Assembly (NCBI RefSeq): GCF_037975245.1
Contig: NC_092578.1
Coordinates: forward strand, 4,425,501 to 4,489,500
Direction of reading: 5' to 3'
DNA from: Apostichopus japonicus
Taxonomy: Eukaryota; Echinodermata; Holothuroidea; Aspidochirotida; Stichopodidae
DNA length: 64,000 nt
Shown here: in pieces, positions 22,766 through 36,100 of the stretch
Numbering within the stretch: the first letter of the stretch is position 1
Layout: each line of letters starts with the position of its first letter
Translations under genes and position numbers: made by a program
The notes under the pieces: model-generated
The model's input: only the letters and a program-made list of their open reading frames with translations
Told to the model about the DNA's origin: nothing
Database searches by the model: none

Positions 22766-25700
22766 TTCTATGGCTGTGTTCTGTTATGGTGAACAATCCT
22801 GTCTCTGAAAAGTTACAAATTGCAGTAAAAAAGCTTTACCAATAAGAAATGCCATATGTCCATTTCTGTATATTTCTACCTACCCACCTCTACTTTCTCA
22901 AATTCCAAGTTGAATATGAACTACCATGTTGTGTACATTCAGATCATATTTTATAGTAAATTTCACCTTAGTATGAACCTTAATCTTTTTTAAACTGTGG
23001 TTTTTTGTTTTTTTTTCAAAAATGCTAGAAAACAGACTTTTAGGTTGAGTTCAACAGCACGGGTACTTGTTACCAGTAAAATTCATGCTGTGGTTTGAGT
23101 TTTAAGAGTGTATCTGGGACAAGGCTGTGACCGACAGTACAAAAAGTACAAATCCTTGACATTGTGAGTACGAGTACCATCAACTATGCTTGAAAATGAG
23201 AACAGACTCACTGTCAATCTGCTAGAATGTCTAATACTGGTCACTTATGTTCACTGCCATGGTTGAAAGCATCGTCAACCTACACTGAGATATTTCTTAA
23301 GTTTTGTTGGATTTGTAAAAATTTGTTAAACAATTCTCGTTGCAGTACAGGAAGAAATTGGAAGAAAGGTCATAGCATCCAGAAAATTTCTTTTGAAAAA
23401 GTCGTGGCAACTTTTAATCGGCTTAAGTTTAGCTGCAATATTGGTGACCATTTAACCATCCAAACTATATATATATATATCTATGGTATAACCCACTTTT
23501 CAAGTGTTCATACTTGGCGGGTGCCATCACTTACAGACAACCTTTTTAACTTTTGGTATGTGCATGTGTATGTTTTAATCATAATTTTTTTTTTGTCTGC
23601 AACGCTACTTTCAGTCCTCGTGAACAGATGTTTCAGTATTCCAGTTCACATACATTACCTACATGAGCAATGTGTACTGTGGGAATCCTAGTTGAGACAA
23701 ATTAGGCCTATTCCTTACAGTATTTGAAAAGATTGGCCTTAAGTTTCTTGTAAAGTCATGAAATGTGGGAGTCGATAAGTTGGAAAACTTTTGTCGTGAC
23801 GACATAAATTGGCGCTTACTAAGAAAATAAGCAGTGTTGAATGAGCTGTGCACTCATGAATGGTCTTTTCGTAACACATGGCAAAGTATGTACTAAGTAT
23901 GGTTTGTACCTGATTGTGTCTGTGTTTATATGATTTGATCTATAAGCCAGACTCTGACATGCTGAACATGTCCAGCTGGTGCAGCTAAGTGGTATAGATT
24001 TAATGGTAAATACATTCTTGATATTATACACCAGCAGGTACCTTAAATTGTAGAATTATTTTGATAATTAAACATAGTGAATGCATGTGTAGAAATAACG
24101 TGATATGCAAAACTAACCATTGGATTGTGGTTGTTTTAATATACCGATTCCAACACATTCATCACGGGTCAGTTGTGCAATTAGCATTTTCAAAAAAGTG
24201 TCAGGTATTCGGATTTTACAACTTTTACAATGTTTCTTCCAATTTTCTTTGTTTTTTTGTATAATTTCTATAATATACACATTTGGTATATGTTAGCATT
24301 TTAACTGGTAGTGTGTTGACTGTTTCCTCAAGCAACGAGCTGAAACTCAAATGTGATTTTTACGATATAACTGACCAGAAAGTATTTCTGTTAATCTAAG
24401 GGTTTCTGTAGTGTACAGATGCAGGTGTGTGTTATGTTATCACCATTACATTATGTAGATAGACTTTGACAACAGTCTCATAGACTGTATTGTTTGCGTA
24501 GGTGGGTGAGTATCAATAGTTAATATGGTATGATGAAAAATTTCTGTCAGACTGTGAATAATGAATAATTACAGATTACAAACTTGCTGTAAAATAAGAT
24601 TAAGTAAGTAAGACTGTGCACCAGGTGAATGCCCCTATGTAAATACCTGACTATCGCTAAACTGACCTACCCTAGTTTATCCATCCTCTGCCTGGTTGTT
24701 TAACACCTTCCTCTCTCTCTCTCTTTGTATCACCCCACCCCCCCCCTGCGACTCCCACTTTCCACATTTTCTCCTATATACTGCTACCACCTCCAGACAC
24801 ACAACTATCAGTCTCTTACAGAAACCTTCATGAATTGCAAAAGGTTCTTGTCACACAAATGCAAAACACACATTTGTTGTTTAGTAAACAACAACTTTCT
24901 TATATGGTATTCAATCTTTTTGTGATAAAAAAAAAATCTCAAAATTTGCTGTGTAAAATGTTTAAATGTGAAATGATTTCTTGCACAGAACCTGATAGAT
25001 TTGTGCATTTTCTTCTTCTCCCCCTGTCTTTCCTCCCTACCCCCTCATGCCCCTTCCGGCCCTGCCCAATTGCTACCCCTCTGCCTCCTAACAGCTTTGC
25101 CATCCTCTCAGTTTACCCTGATCTTTTACTCAGGGTCTATTATATACTCTCTGCTCCTTCAATCTTTCTGATGTGAGGAAGCAAGCCCAGCAAATGATGC
25201 ACTCATTCCAAAAATAAATAACTATTAAAAACAAAACAAAATAAGTTGGTTTTAAAGTTGACCACTTCACTCCATTAATGAGAATGATACTGGGGGGGGG
25301 GGGTGAGGAGTGCACCAGGGTGGTGGGATATATTGTTCAAATTTGTACTCTGAGTATCAAAATACTCCCATAAAAATTATTTTGAAACTAGATTATTCTT
25401 AGATATTAATTGTATTTCTTAATTGGAATGGTAACAAAGATTCCTATGTAACCATTTTGTTCTCAGAGAATTTCTTGGGTTTCAAAATGGAATCTTTTAT
25501 CCGTATTTTTGATGCGATGTCACTTTCCTTGTAATCCGTATACTTGCATGGGTCATATCCTGTATCTTCCTGGTCCATTTCCTCCATTCACTCTTCCTCT
25601 GGTCTGTGTTCCCCATAGGATCTTGCTGCCTCATTCATGTTCTTTATCCCTTATTCATCATTTGAACAGTTTCCCTTTTCCCCAGATGTACACAATGTCC

Positions 25701-28261
25701 CGAAAATCCGTATCTTACCATGCATTCATATTTATTGCTTTTCCCTAAATTTCACCGAGTCCAAATTACCTTCCCAAAAGTTTACAAATCTGCTTTATAC
25801 CTTACACTCAAATCGCAGTCCTCTCCTTTCTTGACATTTCGCTTTTCTGTTCGTAAAGTAAAACTGTCAGTTGCGCACCTCATCCACACTTTCATCACAG
25901 TAGGACACCCCCCCCCCCTTATTCTACGTTTCATGCACCCCATAGTAGTTCCTACTGTATACAGTTTACTGTCACTTGTATCCATATTTTCTTTGCTCGA
26001 TTTTAACTCGACTTTATATTTGAACAAAATGAAAGTCAAATGTTGGTCTAGCTCATTCAGTTATGCGGTTGATGAAGTCAGAGGACGGCTTGTAGTTTCT
26101 TGTAATAACTACCTTCCTACTGTGTGACCCTTACTGTAGTTTTAACTTTTCAGAGTCTTAGTTCAACCTTTCTCTCTATGATGAAGTTCACTAGATACAT
26201 TACTCAGAGTGAGCTGTCAGGTTCATGTAGAAGCACTTCACACCTTGCATATCCATGAAAGAAGAATGTATGATAAATTTTCCTGATTCACAGGTGTGGG
26301 TGTATATATATGTGTGTGTGTACCTTGTAGGCTTGTACACATGGCATCATAATATCACTCTTTCTTGTATGTATTAAACAATTCATACATTAGCAGGATG
26401 AAGGGGGAGAGCTGCAAGGTACACTCTGAGAAATGAAACAGTATTATCTAAAGTGATCTATTGAATTTATTATGAAAAAGTGTGAAATATTTTCCTCCAA
26501 ATTTTGCTCCAGAAATCAAGACATTTGCTAGGGTTGTGCCTCCAAAGAAAACCAAGGATATCCACATATCAGTCTCATTTGTAAGGGGTGGGGGGCAGAG
26601 GAGGAGGGGTGGGGGCAGGAAGAATGATTAACATCAATTGTCATATTTGTAGATGCCACAGAATGAACGAAAAATATCATTTCCTTTACCTAATATTATG
26701 AATCCCAAGGTCAATGTACTGCAATTAGTTTCAAGTTTGTTGATGTAGAAAATCCTCTTTTGGTCATCTTGTGAAATAACTGTAGGATTACAAAATCCTT
26801 AGTGATTTTTATCTGATGTGTTGTGTTCTTTTTCTTTCTGCTATGTGTCCCTTTAATATACAACTACCGTTCCCTTTCATTCCCCAATTTCTCAGAAGGA
26901 AAACAATATATGTATAAAATAACTTAATGAAGTGTTCAACAAGCTATGTATGTAGAAGATCTGTTTTATAGTGTATTTTGTTACTGCAAGTAATATCTTG
27001 TCTTACTTGTAAAGGTTTGAGGTATTGTAGGAAGGTCAACACACTGCCCAGTTTTTAATGTTACTATAGCAACAGGTGTTTGCATCTGGGAGAGGTGTTT
27101 TTTTAAAGGAATACTTTGGCAGAATTTTAGTCTTGATGTGTTATAGACCAAGAAAAACAAAGATTGTGTTTTTTGCTGGTAATGTTGAGACTATGGCTGT
27201 TCTGGTTGTCAAGATATTTCAAAATACAATATGCTAAATGACTTATATTTATTCCTGATATTGAGCTATGCATTGCATTTGTTTCAAGCGAACTGACCCC
27301 GTGGTCTGTGTGTAAGACTATGGAAGTATTATCCTGACTCCATGGTTAGGCTAAGTCGTCCAGCCACTTTCATTGAAGAGCCTCAGATATTGAAAGGGTC
27401 ATTTCTCTAAAAGTTAGTTGGTAAAGACTTTATAACCTGGACTGATAGCAATGTTTTTTTTCTTTCTACCTGTCTGCTACATATATGAAGATAAGTTTTA
27501 TTCCTTAAGTCATCATCCATCCCTTACATAAAAAGTGGATGGTAAATTTCCAATTTTCTTTAATAACCGTTCAAATTTAATTGTATAATTTGCATACACA
27601 TAATCTGCATATGCTGAAGTATGTCTGTTGAAGATTTATGTTAAATGGGATAACTTTATATTCACACATTTGAATTGTCACATTGAAGAGTTAGCTGTTG
27701 TTTAGTTAGGCTACTTACCGTGGAGTTTTTTCATATTACAAAGGAATCCGGGATGTTGAACTGTGATTTCTCTGTTAGGTTTCATTTTTACTGCTAAGCA
27801 GTTGGTTGTGTTTCTCTCACTGTAAAATCATGTAAGCTCAAAATATGTTATTACTATGCACAGTTTGTGGTGTAATACTGCAGTGCATTTATTATTAAAA
27901 CATGCAGCAGATTAATACTTACTTATTGCTGTAAGTAGAGATATACCTGTTTGCTGTGCATAGTACACTTTCATAGTGCATACACTTATGCATATATTCT
28001 AATTTGCATATATTTAAATTACCAGCTTACTCTACATACCAGTTTTGACAAAAGGACTTTAGATTATCCTAACAATATGTAAGTCTTTCATATATATGAA
28101 TTGTGAATGAATTTTGTGGAGAATGTGTTATTTTGATGCAGTTATATAGTAGTGAAACACAACTAGCTGTACTGCTGTTACAGGGCATGGTAAAGTGTGT
28201 GGCTATTTATCACTCCTCTGTTGTCCCTCCTATCTCATCCTCTCTCACTTCCGTTACGTCT

Positions 28262-28326
28262 CTGTCCACCCAATCCCTCTCCACTCACCCATCCACCCCT
28301 CCCTCCACCCACCCTCCCTCCCTCCC
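28262..28326. repeat. C-rich CCCT/CCAC low-complexity tract
   Basis: A run of CCCTCC and CCACC words on the plus strand, G-rich on the other strand. It is simple sequence that makes an open frame look proline- and serine-rich. Confidence 0.85.
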
Positions 28327-30298
28327 ATCACACAAAATAATACAGAAGGGACATAATGGTTGACATAAATGCTTGACAATTCATTAGACATATTTTCGTG
28401 CTTGTAGTCAACTTGCTTTAAAATCTAATCAGTTCAGTTGAAATCCATATAGAGTTCAAAACAATGTGATTGGCTTTGTCATTAGGATCACCCTCTCCAA
28501 CAAAATGTCAACTATTCCAGAACCTTCAACTTCTTATTACCAAACACGGTCTGTTGGAAGAGAGACTTATTAAGTAGGCTGAAGATTTTGCCATCACAAA
28601 AACTAAGAAAACAGAAAATTAATTTGTTTAGATTAGGTGCAATTTCAGAATTGAAACAACTTAATGGCTTTTTTTTTTTTCTAGTTTTTTTTTTAGTTTT
28701 GCTGTGAGGTTAGTGACATATATATCAGACCTGGATGGAAAGAAAGTTGAAAATTTAGTTTTCATATTCCCTGCCGGTCTTTTTCCATTGTTGATGTGCA
28801 TTGATTTTCAAAATGAACCAGGCTTCTCTCTGGTGACTGAAGTCTCTCAAACTGAATTTCTACTCCCTTGAATAGCCACAGTATTTGCGATCAAGTTTAT
28901 TTTGTGAACCGTTTTCGTTCTGACTTTAAAATGAGTTCGTATAGCTGTTGGCATGATGATTGATTCCGCTCTCAGCAAATTGAGAGCTTTAATAGCCAAA
29001 CATTTGAATATTCATAAAAGTATAACATTAATTTAACATATGGGAAATACTAATTATTACATAGATAGCAAATGATAACTCAAAACCATTTTGAATTTTT
29101 ATTGGACAGTGTATATATGGAAATGATTGACAATAATAGCTCTCTCAACTGATAGTTTCAACTCAATTAAAAAAGATAAGTTATCAGAAACAAAGCGTCT
29201 GGCAACATCGTTAACTTCTCAATCAACAGATATGATCAATACCAAAATATCTTGTTTATTTGATCTGCTGATTATGCACGAGTGAAAGCAACGATTCGTT
29301 AACTTGTTTCGTCAGACAGTCTTTAATTGCTAAAAGAAATCCTCCCCTTCACGTCTAGCAAAGATAGGCAGCAAATTATTGTATGCCATGTTGGATGTAG
29401 ATGGCAGTTTTGGAGAGTTATTTTTGAAGCACTTACCATAGCTTATAAGCGGCATGGAGGATTGCTACTGTAGGGTGATATTAGCATACGTTACAAACAT
29501 CACACTGTTCCTTCACTCGATGAAATTCTATCAATGACTGGTATGGATTTAATTCAGTTGAAATGTTTTTCGCCTCGAGTACTAGCCGAATATAATTTAC
29601 CAAAGTGCTTTCCCTCCATGTTTTGTTATCCTGAATTTCTTCTGGACCCAGAAAGGAGGGGATGGGGAAGGGATAATATAAAATAGTAAATTTTGTCAAC
29701 AGTTACAATAGTTTTAAGGAAGACTTTAGACCTGTGTCTTATCATTTGGTAATAGGTGACCCTTGTAGGTCCTAAATACAAATAGTTAGGGATAGGGCAG
29801 GGGCGTAGAATGACAATCATTTTGCCTTCTAGTGACATGGCTATGGTTCATTTCCAGCCTTACACTGTATGCACTTACACACAGACTAATTTTTTGTATC
29901 AAGATACGTTTACCAAAACCGCATCGCTCTCACTTTTGACCCATTTCATTTTTCGTTTTTTTGTCCGACGTTATCCCCTTTACCTTCAAAGGGCCTTCTA
30001 ATAGAACATATACCGTAGATGTACTTTTCAACACCTCTCTTGGATTTGTAACCATTCATGTTGCGTTTCTGTCCTTGAGTCACATTCTTACTCAGCTATT
30101 AGAGAATTTCTCTCTCTATCTCTCTCTTTCCCAGCAGGAAATCTCTGTGAGTCATGTGTTATTATAACATCCACCATGTGCTCTCCCTATTTCCATTGTT
30201 GTCTTAACTAAGAGGGCTCAAAGGCTTACTTATTTCTCATCCCTGTGTGTTTAACCCCTTGCAGGATTACCATCATCAATGTATCAAAGCAAAATTCT

Positions 30299-30344
30299 CC
30301 AGCTTTTGCTCTTCCAGCTTTTGCTCTTCCAGCTTTTGCTCTTC
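30299..30344. repeat. 15-bp minisatellite, three copies
   Basis: CCAGCTTTTGCTCTT is repeated three times head to tail without change. Confidence 0.95.
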
Positions 30345-31991
30345 AATTCCGCTTTGAGCAAACGACATTGTCACTTTCACTGAGCCCCACTATTTAAATA
30401 TCCGCCTACTATGTCAAGTAGAGAAATTTGCTAACAAATAGTAGTTGTGGACATCATTGTGTGCGAGTTCCTTTTGTCTTTGATCAGTTGGGACATGTTT
30501 TGTAAATGTAGAAGTTTTGTGAAATTGTTTGTAGAGGTTTGTTGGTACATTGGAGTGCTGTGGTTGTTTTGATATATATTTTCCAGCGTTGTAATGCCAG
30601 TGGGCTGAAAAGAATGGGAAGCCCCAGGCCTCAGAGAACTTAGTCTTACTCTAAAAAGAAAAACAGGTGCACACATCAGCATGCTATTCACAAAGTGACA
30701 GGTTCAATGTGATCAAGAAGATGTGGGAATCCGAATTTCAAAAGTGCTAGTCCGATCTCGCAACTGCTCGCTTCCCTCTTTATGCTCCCTCCCCCCCCCC
30801 CCACCTTCGTACCTAATCCTTACCTCCAGGGCCACCAAGTTAACCATTTAATAGACCCCTGATGATATAGAGAAATACAAGGAAAATGATCGCCACAAGC
30901 TTTACAAACTGCAAACTCTCACGTTACAAGTTACTTCTCTCGTTACCATTTTTGGTAAGGTAAACTGAATTATTTGAATTGTAGATCCAAACCTGAGAAT
31001 TTTTTTTATATTTTACCAAATCTTTACCCGAAGTGCAGATCCAGATCCGATAAATGAGAATTTATTGTAACTAGAGTGTACCTTTAATATCTTCATTAAC
31101 AACAGCATTGTCCCGTTTTTTCAGCTGTTTTCATGAATATTCAAATTAGTCACTGGTATGCATTTATAACCCGACAGACATAATTATAAAAACCGATTTA
31201 TTTTCGTAGGGTTCAATGTACAAGAAAGTAAATACGGTATTTTTCTTCCAATTTTTTCTTGTCACATGCTAAAGAACTTGATTACTACCGTATGTTAGAT
31301 CTATTAGAAATTTGTTCATCAACAGGTTGCTTACTTCCGGGATATTTCAATGACCCGATTGATTCAATTTTTTTGCTCACTGAAATAATTGTTAGGATCA
31401 TGTTTAAAAGTCATGTATATGTCTTAAATTTTGAGTATTCGTAAGAAAAGTTTTTCTTATGATATAACATGATCTTCAAGTGCCAACGGACTTTCACAAA
31501 ATATCTCTTTGCAAGTATTTTGATATTCTAATGATCCAATGATTGTTATGATAAATCTGTACTGTTTCGTTTTCATTTTTACGCAGTCTGTAAACGAATG
31601 ATATTGTAAATCTGTATATTCATACATAAGTCAGGATGTATGAAAGTCTCATATTTTTTTAGAGTTTCGCATTCGAATTGAAATGCGCCTTGTTGCATAT
31701 TTTTTGAGTTTGACATTCCAATTGAAAATGCGCCTTGTTTGTGTTAATACCCGGACATTTTCATATGACATGTTATTATTCTCCATCCACCGATAGCTAA
31801 AAATGTCAATATCGGAGAACTTCTCCATATCTGCATAATAGTTGTTACCGTTGAATGAATGTTTTCGATGGTAAAGCCCCCCCCCCCCAAAAAAAACTTG
31901 GTTTCTGACGATGATACAGTGTGAATGAATGCTAGATTTGTTCCAGCAGAGATTGTACTGTACCTCCATGATACAGGTATAGAAGCTATAC

Positions 31992-32090
31992 AACTACCTT
32001 GTATAGTCAGGGAGCAGCTGCTGCTCCCTGACTATAACTACCTTGTATAGTCTGGGAGCAGCAACTGCTCCTTGACTATACAAGGTAGTT
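31992..32090. mobile_element. Nested foldback palindrome (possible MITE pair)
   Basis: CTACCTTGTATAGTC plus GGGAGCAGC occurs twice in direct orientation (about 31993 and 32038), and each is followed by its own inverted copy. AGTCAGGGAGCAGC pairs with GCTGCTCCCTGACT around 32006-32034, and CTACCTTGTATAGTC pairs with GACTATACAAGGTAG at the right end. The outer arms of the whole block pair as well, so the roughly 100 bases can form either two hairpins or one large one. No target duplication is obvious. Confidence 0.8.
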
Positions 32091-33060
32091 ATTTTATAAA
32101 TAAACAGGTGAATGATTAACTCTGGGTGGTGACGAGTACATACTCAGTTTTTCACGATGGGATTTTTCTTATCTCTCAAGCGATTTTTATTGTCTTCGCT
32201 TTGGTCATTATGGTCATGCAATTATCCCTGTTTTCATTTTCCACTGTTAAAACGATCACTCTATCACTTCCATGACAAATAAATTGATGTAAAAGAAGAA
32301 CACTCGTTTGATGTGACTAACGTCAAGTGGCTGCATTAGACTGTGAAGAATTGTGACTTATATGGTTGGATTGCTTCGTTGTCATTATTAAAAGCTATTG
32401 GGAATATGAATCTGGAACACTGAAGTTTGTCTTTATGGGTGAAAAATTATTTGAATTATTAGAAAATGTCTCTGTGGGAGGAATTTATTGAGCGAGGACA
32501 AAAATGTCAAAACTTGACTTGATAGGTTGATAATGTGTAGTATACATTATATGCAAGTTGTATTGTGAAAGGCAAAACTGATGTGAAAGTTTTATCTTCA
32601 ACGGTGACCAATATTCCATACGTTATAACAGCTGTCATTTCCATAGTAATATCAAATTTGATATTATGTTCAGTTCTGAAGCCCTATATGTTGGCAGGGT
32701 AAAACTTTATAGAGAAAAACATTAGTGGAGAAGCTATGTGGCTAGTATGTTTCAAGTTTCTTTATTACAATGGTCACATGTGAGACTAATAAATATGAAA
32801 ATGAAATTAATAAGAATTTGGAAACATGAAAATCAGTTCTGTGGGACCTGACCTTGGTAGTCTTCCTTTCATGGTTAAGGGCAGGCCTGACATTTGGGGC
32901 ATCAGGGGGTTGAGAGGGGGGTGGTGGATCCATAAAAATGTGGAAGAATAATGTCATAATCATATTAGTCATAATATACTTTTAGAACCTGGGAAGACTT
33001 TACATATGGGGCTGGGTGACATATTTGTCCTTGGGGCTTGACCTTGCTCTCAATGATCCT

Positions 33061-33150
33061 GGGTAGGGGGAAAGAATGCTGGGTAGGGGAAAGAATGCTG
33101 GGTAGGGGAAGCAATGCTGGGAAGGGGAAGCAATGCTGGGAAGGGGAAGG
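33061..33150. repeat. 19-bp GGGTAGGGGAAAGAATGCT minisatellite
   Basis: Five head-to-tail units of 19-20 bases with AAAG/AAGC variation between them. The tract is strongly purine-rich on the plus strand. Confidence 0.93.
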
Positions 33151-36100
33151 AGAAAGACATGATGCATTCATCACATGAATGCTGTTGGTGAGCTTAAGAA
33201 TTGGGATTAGAGAGATTGAATAAAAGCTTAAAAGCCTTATAGTAATCGTGGGTGAATCAACATAGATTGTCACACATTGCACCTCTGTGATGGTTACAGA
33301 GAGAATAAACATTTGGGTCAGGAGAAACTATTTTACTCCTTGCATTGAAGAGTGTTAAATGTGTGTTTAGGTGATGTCCCAGAAATCATGCAATTTATAT
33401 CCATTGTAAACAGAAATTCTGGTTGCATAATATATAAAGGAAGATAGATACCTTTTCTTTAATTCACACATAAAGTCAAGTGTGATGCAGTGGCATAGGA
33501 ATAAAGGCAAACGGGTTGTAGGACGGGTGGGTGACCATGAAAAAGGACATAAATTAGAATTACTAACCAGGTTAATTGTTATATATTCCTGTTCAGACTG
33601 TAAAACATTCCTCCATTTAATCCAACGTTTTGAACATATTGCAGATTCAGTGATAGTCACAATTCTTCTTGGTTTTGGTAGTATTGACTGTTCTATGCAG
33701 CAGTTATGTTGATGGTGATACAGTGGTCATATTGACTATCTTTACAGTTGGTCAAGACAAGTTTGGTATGACTGTATGTTGTTCAGGATTACACAATATG
33801 ATAATGTGTAACAACGTAATCCATAAGTATTATTTGTTGCTCTCCTTTAGTCAACCAGCCACTTGAAACTGATTTGTCACTCAGAGAATATTCAGTGAAT
33901 CCTTTCATATTTTCTCTCATATGGGGAGTTCCCTTATATGGGCAGATTAAGATATGCCACAAGTCGATGGATTACAAAGGTTTATGCAATTTATATTCGG
34001 GTATCCTAAGCAACTGATGGTATGAAACTCGACAAAGCTTACACACTTCTATGCAACATTTGTAATTTCATTCTCCATTGGACTAGTTTGTTTTTTACTC
34101 TACATTTATTAAACTGAAGAACCCATCTATGTAAATATTGTCAATGAATATAGATGAATTTATACACGTTTTAACATTCCACTATTTTACTCATTTAGTT
34201 ATTTTCATTTTTTTTTTTGGTATGTGGATCACATTTTCTTTTTCGATTTTGTTTTATCGTTACCTTAATGATATGAGGGTCTGAAAGGAAAGCTAACATA
34301 TCTTGCCGGTGAAGGTTAGGACATGAAATCGAAAGACCATGCCTGATGTAATTTGCAACACTCATATTAACGTCGTCGAGATATAAGGGACGAGGTCATG
34401 TGACGTCATGATCACAGGTGCAATTGAAAGAGAGAGTTGACAAATAAAGGCTGAAAATGATACGAAGTATGTTTTGTACTTTTTATTCTGATTTTCAAAG
34501 CTTTCAGTGGTACAGTGAAAATGCATTTTTTTTCTTCTTTAAAGTAATATTCATCTTTTGCTTGAATGTGTTAATAGTTAAAATATTACAACCTCTTCTG
34601 TAATAATACCCATGGCTAACTTTATATTTATTATCATCAAAGATAATCGAATCTTGCCTGAAATGGCAACGAGTATATGTACAGTAAACAATCTCAACCC
34701 ATGGTAGATCTGTTCCTTAAGATACAAAACTGTTGTGACAATCAACTTTGCTGTTCTGATAACTTTAGAAGGAAATTCTGGAGGAAAAAAAAACTCTGGA
34801 AAATAATTTAAAACTCAACCCTGATAATATCAGGTCAGCCGTTGGTGGGTGACAATCAACTGTAAACATACCGTGGGTCTCCATCCTCCAGTAATGGATG
34901 CAGGGCAGATGGAGATGGTACCCTTTGTCTGTAAATATTTGTTGTAACTATTTGCTCAAAATTCTGACTGAATAAAAACCATCTGTGTTAATTGTACAAT
35001 TTGTACCAAACATATAAAAACTGAAAATATTGTTGATAACCAAAGTAAATACTAAAAGACAACAAAATAATCAAATTTGTAAACTAACTCTCTTTTGGTT
35101 TTTTCGGAGAATGTTCAACTTAGGCACAATGGAACAAAATTGATTTTGGTGACGTTTTTGGCTGTGAACAATAACTTAAAGAAAAAAGAACGATAGTTTC
35201 AAATCCATGCCATAGAATGAAATTTATACACACAAAACAGATACCAGATGTTAAAGAACAATAGAAAATAATGATTCAGAGAAAGAGTGGTGATTCATAC
35301 ACATTTACATTAGTGACAGATAAACATGTGCATATTCCTCTAGTGAGAATTTTAGTGAGTAGTTCATACATTAATAGTAACAATGGGTACACATGTGCAC
35401 AACTCCAAAGAAGTTTTCTAAATTGTAAAATTTTAGCTTTTCTAAGTAAAACTTTTGTTACTTCCATCACACTCATAACTGAGCTCTTCTGATCGTTGGT
35501 TTCAAGTATAGTGTTGTTTATTTTTACATGTCCAATTCCTCCCCCCCCCCACCTCCTATGTAATCCCAACTCTCACTCAGGCACCACAATGTACCTCCTA
35601 CCTCCCCCATCTCTCCTCCCCCACCCCGACCCCCTCCCACATACACACCATCAGTTCAAGCCTCTTTGCACAAGACAAACATATCAATTGTCCTCAATTA
35701 TTCCTAATATTTAATGAACTGTTTCATTCCATCTGTAACTAAAACCAAACATTTATCTGACAGATATTACACACATTGGATTGTCACAACTAGTTAACCT
35801 TATGTTATGGATTTTATCAGTTATTAATTATATTTTTGTCTCAACATATGACAGACTTAACCTCTTGCAATTTCCTCCCAACAATTAATAACAAAAGACG
35901 TATAAAGCAAAAAGTTTGTTATTATTGAAAAAAAGATATTGCATTTATAATATTACACCCTGCATATATAAAGTACAACATGTTTTAATGTATTTTATTA
36001 TTGTTGAAGGCACTGAATGTACAAACAATTGAAGCATCGCTAAGCAGAAAGTGGAATATTAAAAACAGATTAAAGTAATTCTGATATTTTTTTACAATCA

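Larger units (their letters stand above)
18385..31990. other. Gene desert between convergent genes, central part
   Basis: No open frame here shows a recognisable domain or conserved splice structure. Poly-G/poly-C runs sit near 18979, 21189, 24741, 25291, 25909, 30791 and 31877, a TA-rich run near 23467-23480, a mixed TA/TG run near 26300-26320, and two small minisatellites are listed separately. Distal 3' UTR of either gene cannot be excluded. Confidence 0.55.

Noticed and set aside
25020-26127. Several overlapping Pro/Ser/Phe-rich frames
   Set aside because: They come from pyrimidine-rich low-complexity sequence; several frames are open at once on both strands, as expected of such composition.
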